From positions 1-36,374 of the forward strand of contig JACNJN010000091.1 in assembly GCA_014382535.1 (NCBI GenBank): 36,374 nt of DNA. Reading direction: 5' to 3'. Below the pieces are notes generated by a model. It did not search any database and was not told where the DNA came from. It worked only from the letters and a program-made list of their open reading frames with translations. The position numbers were made by a program, and so were the translations under genes. The stretch comes from Candidatus Desulfolinea nitratireducens (lineage in GTDB: Bacteria > Chloroflexota > Anaerolineae > Anaerolineales > Villigracilaceae). Shown here piece after piece: positions 1-8,505 of the stretch (the stretch's first letter is position 1; each line of letters opens with the position of its first letter).

Positions 1-55
1 CAAAAGGGGACATTTTAACTTGTCGGAAATAGGACATTACTACTTATCGCTAACA
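1..55. mobile_element. Right-hand terminal repeats of an insertion sequence (body outside window)
   Basis: Two imperfect tandem units of about 25 nt lie here, each with a GGACATT core followed by ACTTGTCG or ACTTATCG. Read on the minus strand from base 55 the sequence starts TGTTAGCGATAAGTAG. That resembles TGTCAACGACAATTAG at 36285 near the other end of the window, with 16 of the first 24 positions identical by eye. Multiple terminal repeats beginning TGT are typical of IS21/IS481-type ends. No transposase is visible because the body would lie left of base 1. The inferred tip at base 55 is only 7 bp upstream of the rplS -35 box. Confidence 0.45.
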
Positions 56-61
56 TTAGTC

Positions 62-90
62 TTTACGCACACCTTGTCGCGTGATATAAT
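62..90 (+). promoter_or_regulatory. rplS promoter (sigma-70 type)
   Basis: The -10 box TATAAT at 85-90 is a perfect consensus. It is preceded by a 17-nt spacer and a -35-like TTTACG at 62-67, which matches the TTGACA consensus at 4 of 6 positions. The predicted start is near base 97, leaving a leader of about 50 nt before the rplS ATG at 150. The proposed IS end stops just upstream of the -35 box. Confidence 0.6.
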
Positions 91-149
91 CTGCCCTTGC
101 GTTAGGCAAGATAGATGCAATTATAAAATACAGTTTGAAGGAAAAGAAC

Positions 150-497
150 ATGAGCGATATATTGAAATCACTTGAAGCACCAGTCAATGAAAACATCCCG
201 GAGTTGCGATCTGGTGATATAGTCAGCGTCCACGCCCTTGTCAAGGAAGGCGACCGTGAGCGTATCCAGGAATTTAAAGGAACAGTAATTAGAATCAGAA
301 ATAGCGGCAACAATGCCAACTTTACTGTTCGGCGTACAGCCAGCAATGGGATTGGCGTAGAACGTACATTTCTAACCCGCTCTCCCCGCGTACAAAAAGT
401 TGTCGTTGAGAGACACTCCAAAGTACGTCGTGCAAACCTTTACTTTCTGCGTGACCGCACAGGTAAAAGTGCGCGCCTTAAACAGAAATTCAACTAA
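150..497 (+). CDS. rplS: 50S ribosomal protein L19
   Basis: This is the large-subunit ribosomal protein L19, which sits at the 30S-50S interface near the aminoacyl site. The 115-residue product has the family length and landmarks: RSGDIVSVHALVKEG, a basic RIQEFKGTVIRIRN stretch, GIGVERTFLTRSPRV, and the C-terminal VRRANLYFLRDRTGKSARLK. An upstream in-frame TTG at 135 exists. The ATG at 150 is preferred because the Shine-Dalgarno GAAGGA ends about 8 nt upstream and the protein then starts MSDIL as in homologues. It is a single-gene transcript with its own promoter and a strong terminator immediately after. The usual rplS neighbours (rpsP, rimM, trmD) are not next to it here, and the proposed IS end cuts off whatever lay upstream. 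Confidence 0.97.
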   Translation: MSDILKSLEAPVNENIPELRSGDIVSVHALVKEGDRERIQEFKGTVIRIRNSGNNANFTVRRTASNGIGVERTFLTRSPRVQKVVVERHSKVRRANLYFLRDRTGKSARLKQKFN

Positions 498-514
498 CCC
501 CCTCGCAATATCTC

Positions 515-549
515 AAAAGGGTACAGCTCAATACTGCTGTGCCCTTTTT
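515..549 (+). terminator. Rho-independent terminator of rplS
   Basis: A 13-bp stem pairs 515-527 (AAAAGGGTACAGC) with 536-548, with one G-T wobble and an 8-nt loop, ending in a T run at 545-549. It begins 17 nt after the rplS stop codon. Confidence 0.85.
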
Positions 550-566
550 CTTTTCTAGGATGTAAG

Positions 567-1292
567 ATGTCTTTACCATTAATAGGCATTACTGCCGGTC
601 ACTCAAAAAACCCCCATGGGCTGCCCATAATCCACCTTCTGCGAACCTATGTAGATTCGACCATAGCTGCCGGGGGTGTTCCCGTCATCATTCCCTCGGA
701 ACTATCAGAGGAGGGCTGGAGACTCCTCTATACCAAACTAGATGGCGTAATCTTTTCTGGTGGTGCGGATATTGACCCTCAGCTTTTTGGCGGAGTACCT
801 CACCCTGCCATCTATGGCATTGATAGCGAGCGAGATGCACTTGAAATCCCTCTTATCCACCATATGGCTGATGACAATAAGCCTTTTTTGGCAATTTGTC
901 GTGGTTTCCAGGTATTAAATGTCGCCCTGGGAGGGACATTATATACACATGTCAGCGATCAAATTCCCAACAGCGCCCAACATGATACACCAAATGACCA
1001 ACCCCGCGACAGCCATGCTCACGATATTCAAATAATGGAAGATAGTCGTTTAGCTGAAATTCTTAAAAAACCCATCTTGAGCGTAAACAGCTGGCATCAT
1101 CAAGGCGTCAAGGAAGTTTCGCCACGCCTTAAAGTAACCGCACATTCCCCAGATGGATTGGTTGAAGGAATGGAATTGGAAGATCATCCATTTGGGATAG
1201 CTGTTCAATGGCATCCGGAATGGATGCCGGAAGACGCCTCCATGAAAAACCTCTTCAAAGCCTTTGTAGACGCTGCGAAAAAAAACAGCTAG
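567..1292 (+). CDS. Class I glutamine amidotransferase, gamma-glutamyl-GABA hydrolase (PuuD/peptidase C26) family
   Basis: The 241-residue protein has the full glutamine amidotransferase class I triad. The nucleophile is Cys111 in the elbow AICRGFQVLN, and His216 and Glu218 lie in AVQWHPEWMP. The oxyanion-side motif GVIFSGGADIDP at residues 60-71 is typical of the PuuD/C26 subgroup, which hydrolyses gamma-glutamyl amides such as gamma-glutamyl-GABA in putrescine breakdown. No other putrescine genes are nearby, so the true substrate is unknown. The start ATG follows AGGA at 557-560 with 6-nt spacing. It lies just after the rplS terminator, so it either reads through or uses a weak promoter not clearly seen. 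A stand-alone soluble hydrolase is the safest call. Confidence 0.85.
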   Translation: MSLPLIGITAGHSKNPHGLPIIHLLRTYVDSTIAAGGVPVIIPSELSEEGWRLLYTKLDGVIFSGGADIDPQLFGGVPHPAIYGIDSERDALEIPLIHHMADDNKPFLAICRGFQVLNVALGGTLYTHVSDQIPNSAQHDTPNDQPRDSHAHDIQIMEDSRLAEILKKPILSVNSWHHQGVKEVSPRLKVTAHSPDGLVEGMELEDHPFGIAVQWHPEWMPEDASMKNLFKAFVDAAKKNS

Positions 1293-1343
1293 ATCTTATA
1301 ATCCCCTTTTTGAAAGAAAGCGGAATTCTTCATTTCCAAGCGT

Positions 1344-1359
1344 TATAATCTCTTCCATG
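1344..1359 (+). promoter_or_regulatory. -10 box abutting the murI start (leaderless arrangement)
   Basis: A perfect TATAAT at 1344-1349 ends only 7 nt before the murI ATG at 1357. A transcript started at the usual distance would begin at or within a base of the A of the ATG. No Shine-Dalgarno-like sequence lies in the preceding 20 nt. No good -35 box is seen at 16-18 nt spacing, so the promoter call rests on the -10 box alone. Confidence 0.45.
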
Positions 1360-2196
1360 CAACTCCCATCTTTAACAGCCCCATTGGGCATCTTCGACTC
1401 CGGCGTTGGCGGTCTCTCTGTTTTGCGTGCCATCCGTGCGCAAATGCCGCACGAAAACCTGCTCTACTTTGCCGATCAGGGACACGTCCCGTATGGGTCA
1501 CGCAGTCTTGAGGAGGTCCGTCATTTCTCTGAGGCGATCACCCATTTTTTACTGGGGCAGGGAGCAAAACTGATCGTGGTGGCCTGCAACACCGCTTCTG
1601 CCGCAGCGCTGCATTATCTGCGGAAAACTTTCCCCGATATTCCGTTCATAGGAATGGAACCAGCTATAAAACCTGCTGCAGAGCACACCAATTCGGGCGT
1701 GGTTGGCGTTCTGGCAACCCCGGCCACTTTCCAGGGGAAATTATATGCTTCGGTTGTGGAGCGCTTTGCAAAGGATGTGGACGTCCTGCAAGACACGTGC
1801 CAGGGACTGGTGGAAGAAATTGAGCGCGGCGCATTGGAGGCAGATTCTACGCGAAAAATTTTAGTTGCCGCGCTCCGTCCCATGCTCGACAAAGGGCTGG
1901 ATACCGTTGTTTTAGGCTGTACCCATTACCCCTTTGTGATTCCGTTAATCGAAGAGATCGTCGGTGAGAGCGTTCGGGTTATTGACCCAGCTCCGGCGGT
2001 GGCCCGGCAAGTTGAACGTCGGCTTGATGCGCTTAATCTCCGTCAACGGGAAGAAATACAAGGGGAGGTCCAAATATTTACCTCAGGGGAAAAAGCAGCT
2101 CTCGAGTCTATCATCCCCAAACTTAGAGAGAAGATTTATCTCATTCAGGAAGTAAAATGGGAATCAGGAAAACCGGAAATAAAAGGGGTGTCTTAA
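1357..2196 (+). CDS. murI: Glutamate racemase
   Basis: This enzyme interconverts L- and D-glutamate to supply D-Glu for peptidoglycan. At 279 residues it has the family length. Two-base racemisation motifs are intact: GIFDSGVGGLSVLRAI with Asp14 and Ser15, VVACNTASAAAL with catalytic Cys77, and LGCTHYPFVIPLI with catalytic Cys188 and His190. The substrate-binding YGSRS loop is at residues 46-50. The presence of murI implies a peptidoglycan-type wall. The start codon has no ribosome binding site and sits 7 nt after a TATAAT box, so translation may be leaderless. It converges with the CyaB-like gene; the 60-bp gap holds no convincing terminator hairpin. Confidence 0.95.
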   Translation: MQLPSLTAPLGIFDSGVGGLSVLRAIRAQMPHENLLYFADQGHVPYGSRSLEEVRHFSEAITHFLLGQGAKLIVVACNTASAAALHYLRKTFPDIPFIGMEPAIKPAAEHTNSGVVGVLATPATFQGKLYASVVERFAKDVDVLQDTCQGLVEEIERGALEADSTRKILVAALRPMLDKGLDTVVLGCTHYPFVIPLIEEIVGESVRVIDPAPAVARQVERRLDALNLRQREEIQGEVQIFTSGEKAALESIIPKLREKIYLIQEVKWESGKPEIKGVS

Positions 2197-2256
2197 ATCG
2201 TGCCTTTTTCACTTCAAAATAAATTGTGATAGTTCGCATAATACAAATCCGGAATC

Positions 2257-2868
2257 TTATATATCTGCACTCCGAATTGAAATATCCTCTAAATTAAAAT
2301 TGCTCTCTTTTAAAGCCTCGAAGGTCAGAAAAGTTTCATCCAATTCACGCCCATCACAAAGTCGTCTAAGGATGCCCAAATAACCCACTTTAACGGCAGC
2401 CCTCCAGTTCAGATGAAGCTCGCGGGCAACTTTTTGGATACTCGCCACATCAGGGCCTTCAATTTCAAGAAAGGTTCCAAAAGGTAATTTATCCATCATA
2501 AAAAGAAGATCACCAAGTTTGTATTCGGTTCTAATTTTTTCATAGACAGCGACTACTTCATAGCCCAATGCCTCAAGAAATTTTCGAGCAGATTCAAAAT
2601 CCCCAACCGTAAATTCAATCTCTTCACGGCTGAGTACACCATCCAGATTTTTGGACTTTCCCTTAAAGGTCAGGTGCGATTTTGAATCACGTCGGAGACG
2701 TAAAACAGAACTTTTCCTGTATATATCACCGGCTTGTGTGTCAAAGCGGAGGTTGTACTCATGAATTGCTGGAGATACCAATTCTGCGCCGATATCCTTT
2801 AAACGTTTTGCCAGCCCGTCCACATCGGCAATATGAAATTTAACCTCAGTTTCTGTTGTTGGTTTCAT
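2257..2868 (-). CDS. CYTH-domain protein, class IV adenylate cyclase (CyaB)-like
   Basis: The 203-residue protein has the CYTH tunnel-fold signatures. ETEVKF at residues 6-11 supplies the ExExK metal and triphosphate motif. Then come VLRLRRD, LTFKGKSK, SREEIEF, KIRTEYKL and GTFLEIEGP, each contributing the alternating charged residues of the tunnel. Class IV cyclases make cAMP from ATP, but close relatives hydrolyse thiamine or inorganic triphosphate, so the product cannot be settled from sequence. It is the last gene of the minus-strand run, 72 nt downstream of the biotin carrier gene. The gap contains a small GCTTT/AAAGC hairpin at 2891-2904. A role linked to the carboxylase is not indicated. 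Confidence 0.8.
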   Translation of the reverse strand: MKPTTETEVKFHIADVDGLAKRLKDIGAELVSPAIHEYNLRFDTQAGDIYRKSSVLRLRRDSKSHLTFKGKSKNLDGVLSREEIEFTVGDFESARKFLEALGYEVVAVYEKIRTEYKLGDLLFMMDKLPFGTFLEIEGPDVASIQKVARELHLNWRAAVKVGYLGILRRLCDGRELDETFLTFEALKESNFNLEDISIRSADI

Positions 2869-2940
2869 TCTTTATAATAAATCAGTGGATGCTTTCCACA
2901 AAGCACTCAGCAAGGGATGAACCACCGAGTGTGACAAGAA

Positions 2941-3438
2941 TTATTCTACACTCAAAAGTTTTTGGCGTTGCTCAACGCTATCGCCCGCTTTAATCTGAAT
3001 TCGACCGATCACTCCATCGCGCGGAGATTTGAGTTCATTCTGCATCTTCATTGATTCGAGGATAAGTAATACATCTCCTTGTTTTACCTCCTGCTTTTCT
3101 TCAACGACAACGCTTACAACAAGCCCAGGCATCGGGGCCTTGAGGTGATATGGCCCAGATTGAACGACTAAGCCGCCTGAGGCTGCCCTGAGACGGCGCT
3201 CACGTTCATCTTCCACCCGGCTGTGATAAAGCTTTCCCTTTACCAAAATTTCAAGATCTTCGCCTCCCTCATAAACATAGGCCTCATAAGATTTGCCATC
3301 TACGATCAGGGAAAAAACCGGTTGCGATTCAACCGATTCAAAATCCACTTTAACAATTTTGCCATCCAGGGAAATATGGCGATCATCAATGATCTCAACT
3401 AGAAATTCTTTACCATCTATCGTGGTTATATACTTCAT
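2941..3438 (-). CDS. Biotin carboxyl carrier subunit of acyl-CoA carboxylase
   Basis: This 165-residue protein carries the biotin that shuttles CO2 between the biotin carboxylase and the carboxyltransferase. The C-terminal biotinyl domain (about 97-165) holds the attachment motif LESMKMQNEL, with Lys131 as the predicted biotinylated residue and APMPGLV at 101-107 as the matching strand. The N-terminal 90 residues form a separate beta-rich, acidic segment, as in carrier subunits of propionyl-CoA carboxylase and decarboxylase systems, and lack the Ala/Pro-rich linker of E. coli AccB. It follows the biotin carboxylase gene by 51 nt on the same strand and closes the three-gene carboxylase set. 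Confidence 0.92.
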   Translation of the reverse strand: MKYITTIDGKEFLVEIIDDRHISLDGKIVKVDFESVESQPVFSLIVDGKSYEAYVYEGGEDLEILVKGKLYHSRVEDERERRLRAASGGLVVQSGPYHLKAPMPGLVVSVVVEEKQEVKQGDVLLILESMKMQNELKSPRDGVIGRIQIKAGDSVEQRQKLLSVE

Positions 3439-3489
3439 AATATAGTCTCGTGATATTGTATTCTGTGGGCTTTTTGCCCTGTTCCCTAA

Positions 3490-4998
3490 CTACTTGGTCA
3501 GCCTCTCCCAGCGAGAAACCCATTTCCAGTTGCTCGTATCGCGCTCATTGCGTCGCACAACATGGGCAGCTCGCTCAGTTTGTTCGTGCTTGACAAGCGT
3601 GGCAATTATGGCGGCAACATCCGGATGAGTTACTTTATCCTCCGATATACTTTCCATTGAAAATTCTTCCTCTACAAAACGCGTATCGTATTGCCCGGCC
3701 ATAAAGCGATGCGAATCCATCATGGTTTGATGGAAAGGTATATTGGTCCGAACGCCAACAATTTTATACTCTTCCAGTGCACGCCGCATCCGCAATATGG
3801 CCTGGGCACGGGTTTCTCCCCAGACAATCAATTTTGAGATCATTGGATCATAATACGGAGTTATTTCAAAGCCAGGATAAACACCCGTGTCTACACGAAT
3901 ACCCGGGCCAGTCGGCAAGACACTATGAGTAATGCGTCCGGTCGAGGGCATAAAATTATTATGCGGGTCTTCGGCGTTAATGCGACATTCAATCGCGGCA
4001 CCGTTAATCTGGACATCGTCCTGTGTGAAGGAGAGCTTCCGTCCACGAGCAATCCGAATCTGCTCTTTAACGATATCCACGCCGGTCACCAACTCGGTGA
4101 TCGGGTGCTCCACCTGCAAACGGGTATTCATTTCAAGAAAGTAAAAATTTTTATCCTTGTCGACCAAAAACTCAATTGTGCCCGCGCTTTCGTACTCTAC
4201 CGCTTTTGCTGCTTTAACAGCCACTGCACCCATCCGCTGACGTAAACCTTCATCTATAAATGGGGACGGAGATTCTTCGAGCAATTTTTGATGACGTCGC
4301 TGAAGTGAACATTCACGCTCATTCAGGTGGACGACGTTTCCGTGCTTGTCGGCCAAAATCTGAATTTCGATATGCCTCGCTCCGAGAATCAATTTCTCCA
4401 AATAAACATTATCCTCCCCAAAGGCAGATTTGGCCTCACGCCGTGCTGACTTGAGCAATAACGGCATCTCATCCAAATTTGTTACCTCTCTCATCCCCTT
4501 ACCGCCGCCTCCAGCAGTTGCTTTGATCAATAACGGGAAGCCGATCTGGGGTGCAAGCTTGAGCAACTCATCATCACTCAAATTGCCAGTTCCCTCTGTG
4601 CCAGGAACCACAGGGACACCCGCATTCGTCACGGTCTCGCGGGCAACCAGTTTATCTCCCATGGCAACAATTGCGGAGGGTTTCGGACCGATGAACTCCA
4701 GTCCGGCATCCTCAACAGCCTGGGCAAAATCAGATCGTTCTGCAAGAAATCCATACCCTGGATGAATTGCACCTGCCCCGCTCTCCAACGCGATCTGGAT
4801 AATTTTTTCACCCCTTAAATAAGATTCGCTGGATGGCGCAGGACCTAGCAAATAGGCTTCGGTCGCATAACGGACATGCATTGCCTGGCGGTCAGCTTCA
4901 GAATAGACCGCCACCGTTTGTATTCCCAACTCGCGACAGGCCCGTAAAATACGGACGGAGATTTCGCCACGATTGGCGATCAAAACTTTAGTCAACAT
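3490..4998 (-). CDS. accC: Biotin carboxylase subunit of acyl-CoA carboxylase
   Basis: This subunit uses ATP and bicarbonate to carboxylate biotin on the carrier protein. The 502-residue protein follows the AccC fold. Its N-terminal domain starts KVLIANRGEISVRILRAC, the ATP-grasp glycine loop is KATAGGGGKGM at 159-169, and the metal/biotin residues lie in RECSLQRRHQKLLEESP and FLEMNTRLQVEHPITE (about 228-302). The last 50 residues, after the usual AccC end, are a charged tail. The start is supported by the Shine-Dalgarno GGGGAGGAG, which lies in the 14-nt gap after the carboxyltransferase stop and indicates tight coupling. With its neighbours it forms a complete acyl-CoA carboxylase. Confidence 0.95.
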   Translation of the reverse strand: MLTKVLIANRGEISVRILRACRELGIQTVAVYSEADRQAMHVRYATEAYLLGPAPSSESYLRGEKIIQIALESGAGAIHPGYGFLAERSDFAQAVEDAGLEFIGPKPSAIVAMGDKLVARETVTNAGVPVVPGTEGTGNLSDDELLKLAPQIGFPLLIKATAGGGGKGMREVTNLDEMPLLLKSARREAKSAFGEDNVYLEKLILGARHIEIQILADKHGNVVHLNERECSLQRRHQKLLEESPSPFIDEGLRQRMGAVAVKAAKAVEYESAGTIEFLVDKDKNFYFLEMNTRLQVEHPITELVTGVDIVKEQIRIARGRKLSFTQDDVQINGAAIECRINAEDPHNNFMPSTGRITHSVLPTGPGIRVDTGVYPGFEITPYYDPMISKLIVWGETRAQAILRMRRALEEYKIVGVRTNIPFHQTMMDSHRFMAGQYDTRFVEEEFSMESISEDKVTHPDVAAIIATLVKHEQTERAAHVVRRNERDTSNWKWVSRWERLTK

Positions 4999-5012
4999 AA
5001 ATTTCTCCTCCC

Positions 5013-6563
5013 CTACAGCGGGATATTCCCATGCTTTTTGGGCGGATTTGAATCACGCTTATTGCTCAACATCTCCAGCGCGTTGATCAATCGTGGACGA
5101 GTATCGCGAGGCTCAATAACGTCATCGATAAAACCTCGTCCAGCTGCAACGTATGGGTTGGCAAATTTCTCGCGATATTCCTCGACCAACTCTGCCTTGC
5201 GCACTACGGGATTTTCCGCTTCAGCTAATTCTTTCCGGAAGATTATATTCACCGCGCCTTCAGGACCCATTACTGCGATCTCAGCGGATGGCCAGGCAAG
5301 GTTCAAATCACCACGAATATGCTTGGAAGACATCACATCGTATGCGCCCCCATAGGCCTTGCGCGTGACCACCGTCAACTTGGGCACAGTCGCTTCGCAA
5401 TAGGCGAAAAGTAGTTTCGCTCCAGATCGAATGATCCCTCCATGCTCTTGCACGGTACCCGGCAAAAATCCGGGTACGTCTACGAAGGTAATGATCGGAA
5501 TATTGAATGAGTCGCAGAAGCGAATAAATCTGCCAGCTTTCTCAGATGATTCGATATCCAAAACACCTGCCAAAACAGCAGGTTGGTTCGCTACAATTCC
5601 TACCGAGTGCCCGCCCAATCGAGCAAATCCAACCACAATATTCATTGCATAACTCGGGTGAATTTCAAAGAATTCCCCATTATCCATTACCCGCGTAATA
5701 ACCTCTTTAATATCGTAGGGTTTGCCAGGATCATCGGGGATGAGTGTATCAAGCTCCTCATCGCGGCGCAGGGGGTCATCGCCCGTATCAACAAAGAGCG
5801 GGTCTTCCATATTATTCTGTGGCAGATAACCCAGGAGCTTGCGGACAAGAAAGAGAGTATCCGCTTCGCTGTCAGCAGCAACATGACAGATCCCAGATAT
5901 CTCCGAGTGGACGCTTGCTCCACCCAAATCTTCAAAGGAGACTATTTCGTTGGTAACCGCTTTAACAACATCCGGACCCGTAACAAACATGTAGGAAGAG
6001 TCACGCACCATGAAAATAAAATCAGTCAATGCCGGGGAGTAAACTGCGCCACCCGCACAAGGCCCCAAGATCGCAGAAAGCTGCGGGATGACGCCACTGG
6101 CCAGGGTGTTGCGCAAGAAAATATCAGCATACCCACCAAGAGAGACAACACCCTCCTGGATGCGTGCGCCACCTGAATCATTTAAACCAATAACGGGCGC
6201 GCCATTTTTCATCGCCATATCCATCAGCTTGACGATCTTTTCTGCGTGAACTTCCCCCAGGCTGCCTCCTAAAACAGTGAAATCCTGAGAAAAAACGTAC
6301 ACCAGCCTTTCGTCAATCGTCCCCCACCCTGTGACCACACTATCTGCCATAAATTTTTTCTCGTCCAAACCAAAATCAGATGTACGGTGGACAACAAACG
6401 GGTCAAGCTCGCGGAACGACCCTTTATCAAGCAGGAGGTCCAGGCGTTCACGAGCAGTTAGCCGGCCCTTTTTGTGTTGAACCTCAATGCGAGCATTGCC
6501 GCCCCCAACACGGGTTTGGGCTTTCATCTCTCGTAGATGTTGAATTTTCGGATTATCGGTCAT
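5013..6563 (-). CDS. Acyl-CoA carboxylase carboxyltransferase subunit, propionyl-CoA carboxylase beta type
   Basis: This subunit transfers CO2 from carboxybiotin to an acyl-CoA. The 516-residue protein has both crotonase-fold halves. In the N half, the acyl-CoA oxyanion region is [13 protein letters not shown] (127-139) with [13 protein letters not shown] (166-178). In the C half, [19 protein letters not shown] (361-379) and [15 protein letters not shown] (401-415) follow. Asp409 in the GGAYD motif is the residue that in characterised PccB proteins favours propionyl-CoA over acetyl-CoA, so methylmalonyl-CoA is the likely product. A methylmalonyl-CoA decarboxylase alpha subunit is an alternative, but no membrane beta subunit is nearby. 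Its start codon overlaps the stop of the upstream membrane protein gene by 4 nt (ATGA). Confidence 0.93.
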   Translation of the reverse strand: MTDNPKIQHLREMKAQTRVGGGNARIEVQHKKGRLTARERLDLLLDKGSFRELDPFVVHRTSDFGLDEKKFMADSVVTGWGTIDERLVYVFSQDFTVLGGSLGEVHAEKIVKLMDMAMKNGAPVIGLNDSGGARIQEGVVSLGGYADIFLRNTLASGVIPQLSAILGPCAGGAVYSPALTDFIFMVRDSSYMFVTGPDVVKAVTNEIVSFEDLGGASVHSEISGICHVAADSEADTLFLVRKLLGYLPQNNMEDPLFVDTGDDPLRRDEELDTLIPDDPGKPYDIKEVITRVMDNGEFFEIHPSYAMNIVVGFARLGGHSVGIVANQPAVLAGVLDIESSEKAGRFIRFCDSFNIPIITFVDVPGFLPGTVQEHGGIIRSGAKLLFAYCEATVPKLTVVTRKAYGGAYDVMSSKHIRGDLNLAWPSAEIAVMGPEGAVNIIFRKELAEAENPVVRKAELVEEYREKFANPYVAAGRGFIDDVIEPRDTRPRLINALEMLSNKRDSNPPKKHGNIPL

Positions 6564-6988
6564 TGCACTCTCTTTGTCTGAAAATATTTTCGACTGCCGG
6601 GAAGAATCAATATAATAGCAGTTGAAGTCAGGAAAAAAATAGTAACGCTCAAGGAAAAAGAAAGGTTCTTGCGCGCTACCTCAGAATGATAGATCAATTG
6701 ATCAATCCAATAATAGGTACTATATAAAATTGCCATACTCAATGCAATCTGACGTGCCCACCTCGAGCCAAACCAGAGGCCTAGGAAAACGATCAGCCAA
6801 CCAAGTGCCCATATCAGCCCTGTGACAGCGATATAGATGGGTCCAGGGCGTTCCATGAAGCTAACGATCCTATCCCATTCAGCAACGGCAGACCCAAAGC
6901 GGACTGCATTGAACATCGTAAGGATTAACACGCCCCATGCAAGCAAGGTTACGGGAATTGGGCGACGTATCTCGTCATTTTTCATCAT
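6560..6988 (-). CDS. Small four-helix membrane protein, unknown function
   Basis: The 142-residue protein shows about four hydrophobic helices, near residues 12-30, 50-72, 78-98 and 108-128, separated by short loops. The C-terminal tail is basic. No catalytic or binding motif is recognised. The sequence begins MMKN, so either Met could be the start. The gene overlaps the upstream membrane protein gene by 14 nt and the downstream carboxyltransferase gene by 4 nt, so it is probably translated as part of the carboxylase transcript. Its presence at the head of a carboxylase operon may be incidental. Confidence 0.75.
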   Translation of the reverse strand: MMKNDEIRRPIPVTLLAWGVLILTMFNAVRFGSAVAEWDRIVSFMERPGPIYIAVTGLIWALGWLIVFLGLWFGSRWARQIALSMAILYSTYYWIDQLIYHSEVARKNLSFSLSVTIFFLTSTAIILILPGSRKYFQTKRVQ

Positions 6989-7373
6989 ATCGAGAAACCA
7001 GAAGGCCCGCAGAAATCAACGGAGGGAGTAAAATGAGTAGCCCCCACATCAGGGGAGGAAAAAAATCCAGGTGTAAAGGAGCGGAAAGAAAGATCACGCC
7101 AAACAACCCAGTCAACGCACCGAGAAAAGCCCGGGAAAATGCACTGGGCGGGTGTGGCCTAAAATGGAGCATAAATGCTCCCGCCCCCACGCCAAGACCA
7201 TAGCCATAGATCAGGCCTGACAAAAGGTTAGGAATTTCGCTCCATCCTGTAGGATCATTATTGCGGGCTGAGAGAATACCAATTGAGCCACCAATTAACG
7301 CTCCAAGAAGACCGCCCAGAAAGCTGTAGAGAACTGTTTTTCCATACCGTGCCACTATTATTTTTGGCATCAT
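6975..7373 (-). CDS. Small Gly-rich multi-spanning membrane protein, unknown function
   Basis: The 132-residue protein has about four hydrophobic segments (about 14-34, 50-70, 82-100, 106-126). The first is glycine-rich, with small-residue spacing as in SFLGGLLGALIGGSIGI, which favours tight helix packing. No family is recognised. Its ATG shares one base with the TAA stop of the metallopeptidase-like lipoprotein gene upstream (TAATG), and its end overlaps the next membrane protein gene by 14 nt. The three genes therefore look translationally coupled. A role in anchoring or assisting the lipoproteins is possible but unsupported. Confidence 0.75.
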   Translation of the reverse strand: MMPKIIVARYGKTVLYSFLGGLLGALIGGSIGILSARNNDPTGWSEIPNLLSGLIYGYGLGVGAGAFMLHFRPHPPSAFSRAFLGALTGLFGVIFLSAPLHLDFFPPLMWGLLILLPPLISAGLLVSRYDEK

Positions 7374-8488
7374 TATTGAATACGAATCAGTCGCGAATAT
7401 GTACGCGCAATTATTTCTTCACGCAGGGCCACCAATTCCGGGAATTGATAAAAGAATAATATTTTGTCCTCTGCAATTGTGTTTCCAGCCGGTTTTGACG
7501 AAATAATGAAAAAAGCCCACGATTCCGCGATATCTTCCTCGGGATTTGTGACCGCATAATCCGTTAGAAACTCATCCTCATAGTCAAAATAAAAATCATC
7601 CAATGCATCATAATATTGATCGTCATCTTCAATATATTGAATCTCAGACCATTCATCGAAAATTTCTTCCCAAAATTCTAGGTAAAATTCGTAAAGATAA
7701 GCCGATCTCTTGGCACAACCTTCTCCGGGGAAATAGGTCGAGCAACTATCTTCGGCATCAGAATAAGCATCCTCGTCATCAGGGTTGTAGTATAGATACT
7801 CATCAATATCCACTTGACCGCCCCCAAGGGTAAGTAAGTGACCGTATTCATGGATCAGGGTAAAAGTCAATTCCTGAAGATCGTCCGTATCAGCAATATC
7901 AACACTCAGCATCCACAGCACCGGGTCCTCAGGTGATTGTTCCACTGCGGCCAATGTCCCACCCAGGCCATCTGTCATAATAATATAATTTGTCAACAAG
8001 CTGCGCGATTCAGCCGGGATCATGCCAGTGTAATAATCCCAAATAAATTCCTGTGTTTGGCTATCATCCTGAAAAGATTCCAGATCACTGCTGACATCAA
8101 AATAATCTGGCGAATAAATATCATCACCATCTATTGTGTAAGTCACCAGGACAACCTCGTTATCAAGTAATTCTTCGTTATCATCACCACCAGATTCTAT
8201 TACACCCTCCATCAGGGCAATGAAATGCGGCGTGGCGCTGCCATCATTGCGATAACAAAGGCCTTCGCCAGGATGATAAGACTCGCCTTCCAGGCACGCT
8301 TCCATCTGTCCTTCTGCATTGAATAGGTCCGGATCTTCCTCTGGTTGGATGGATGTCCGCGGCTCGCTCTCCGGGAAACTTGGTTCCGGCATATCATCGT
8401 CGGGGGAGCCCAGCACTGTGCTACAGGCAAGCGTGGCGGCTGCCAATGTCATTATAATAACTTTAAGTTGCCAGGGCGTTTTTTTCAC
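7373..8488 (-). CDS. Acidic lipoprotein with HEXXH zinc-metallopeptidase motif
   Basis: The 371-residue product has an N-terminal lipoprotein signal: basic start, hydrophobic core and lipobox TLAC with Cys22. It should therefore be anchored on the outer face of the membrane. Residues 213-217 read HEYGH, a zincin HEXXH, and the downstream NPEEDIAESWAFF (315-327) supplies a probable third zinc ligand, Glu322, in the gluzincin manner. The mature protein is extremely acidic, with Asp/Glu runs around 230-245 and 275-312. Cys249 and Cys258, in a Gly-Glu-Gly context, may form a disulfide. It starts with GTG preceded by AGAGG at good spacing. The substrate is unknown. It lies between another lipoprotein and two membrane proteins and overlaps the next gene by 1 nt. 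Confidence 0.75.
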   Translation of the reverse strand: MKKTPWQLKVIIMTLAAATLACSTVLGSPDDDMPEPSFPESEPRTSIQPEEDPDLFNAEGQMEACLEGESYHPGEGLCYRNDGSATPHFIALMEGVIESGGDDNEELLDNEVVLVTYTIDGDDIYSPDYFDVSSDLESFQDDSQTQEFIWDYYTGMIPAESRSLLTNYIIMTDGLGGTLAAVEQSPEDPVLWMLSVDIADTDDLQELTFTLIHEYGHLLTLGGGQVDIDEYLYYNPDDEDAYSDAEDSCSTYFPGEGCAKRSAYLYEFYLEFWEEIFDEWSEIQYIEDDDQYYDALDDFYFDYEDEFLTDYAVTNPEEDIAESWAFFIISSKPAGNTIAEDKILFFYQFPELVALREEIIARTYSRLIRIQ

Positions 8489-8505
8489 TTCAATACCTCT
8501 ACTAT

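Noticed and set aside
5583-6176. Plus-strand ORF of 197 codons
   Set aside because: It is antisense to the carboxyltransferase gene, which has clear motifs; no ribosome binding site or recognisable domain is seen.
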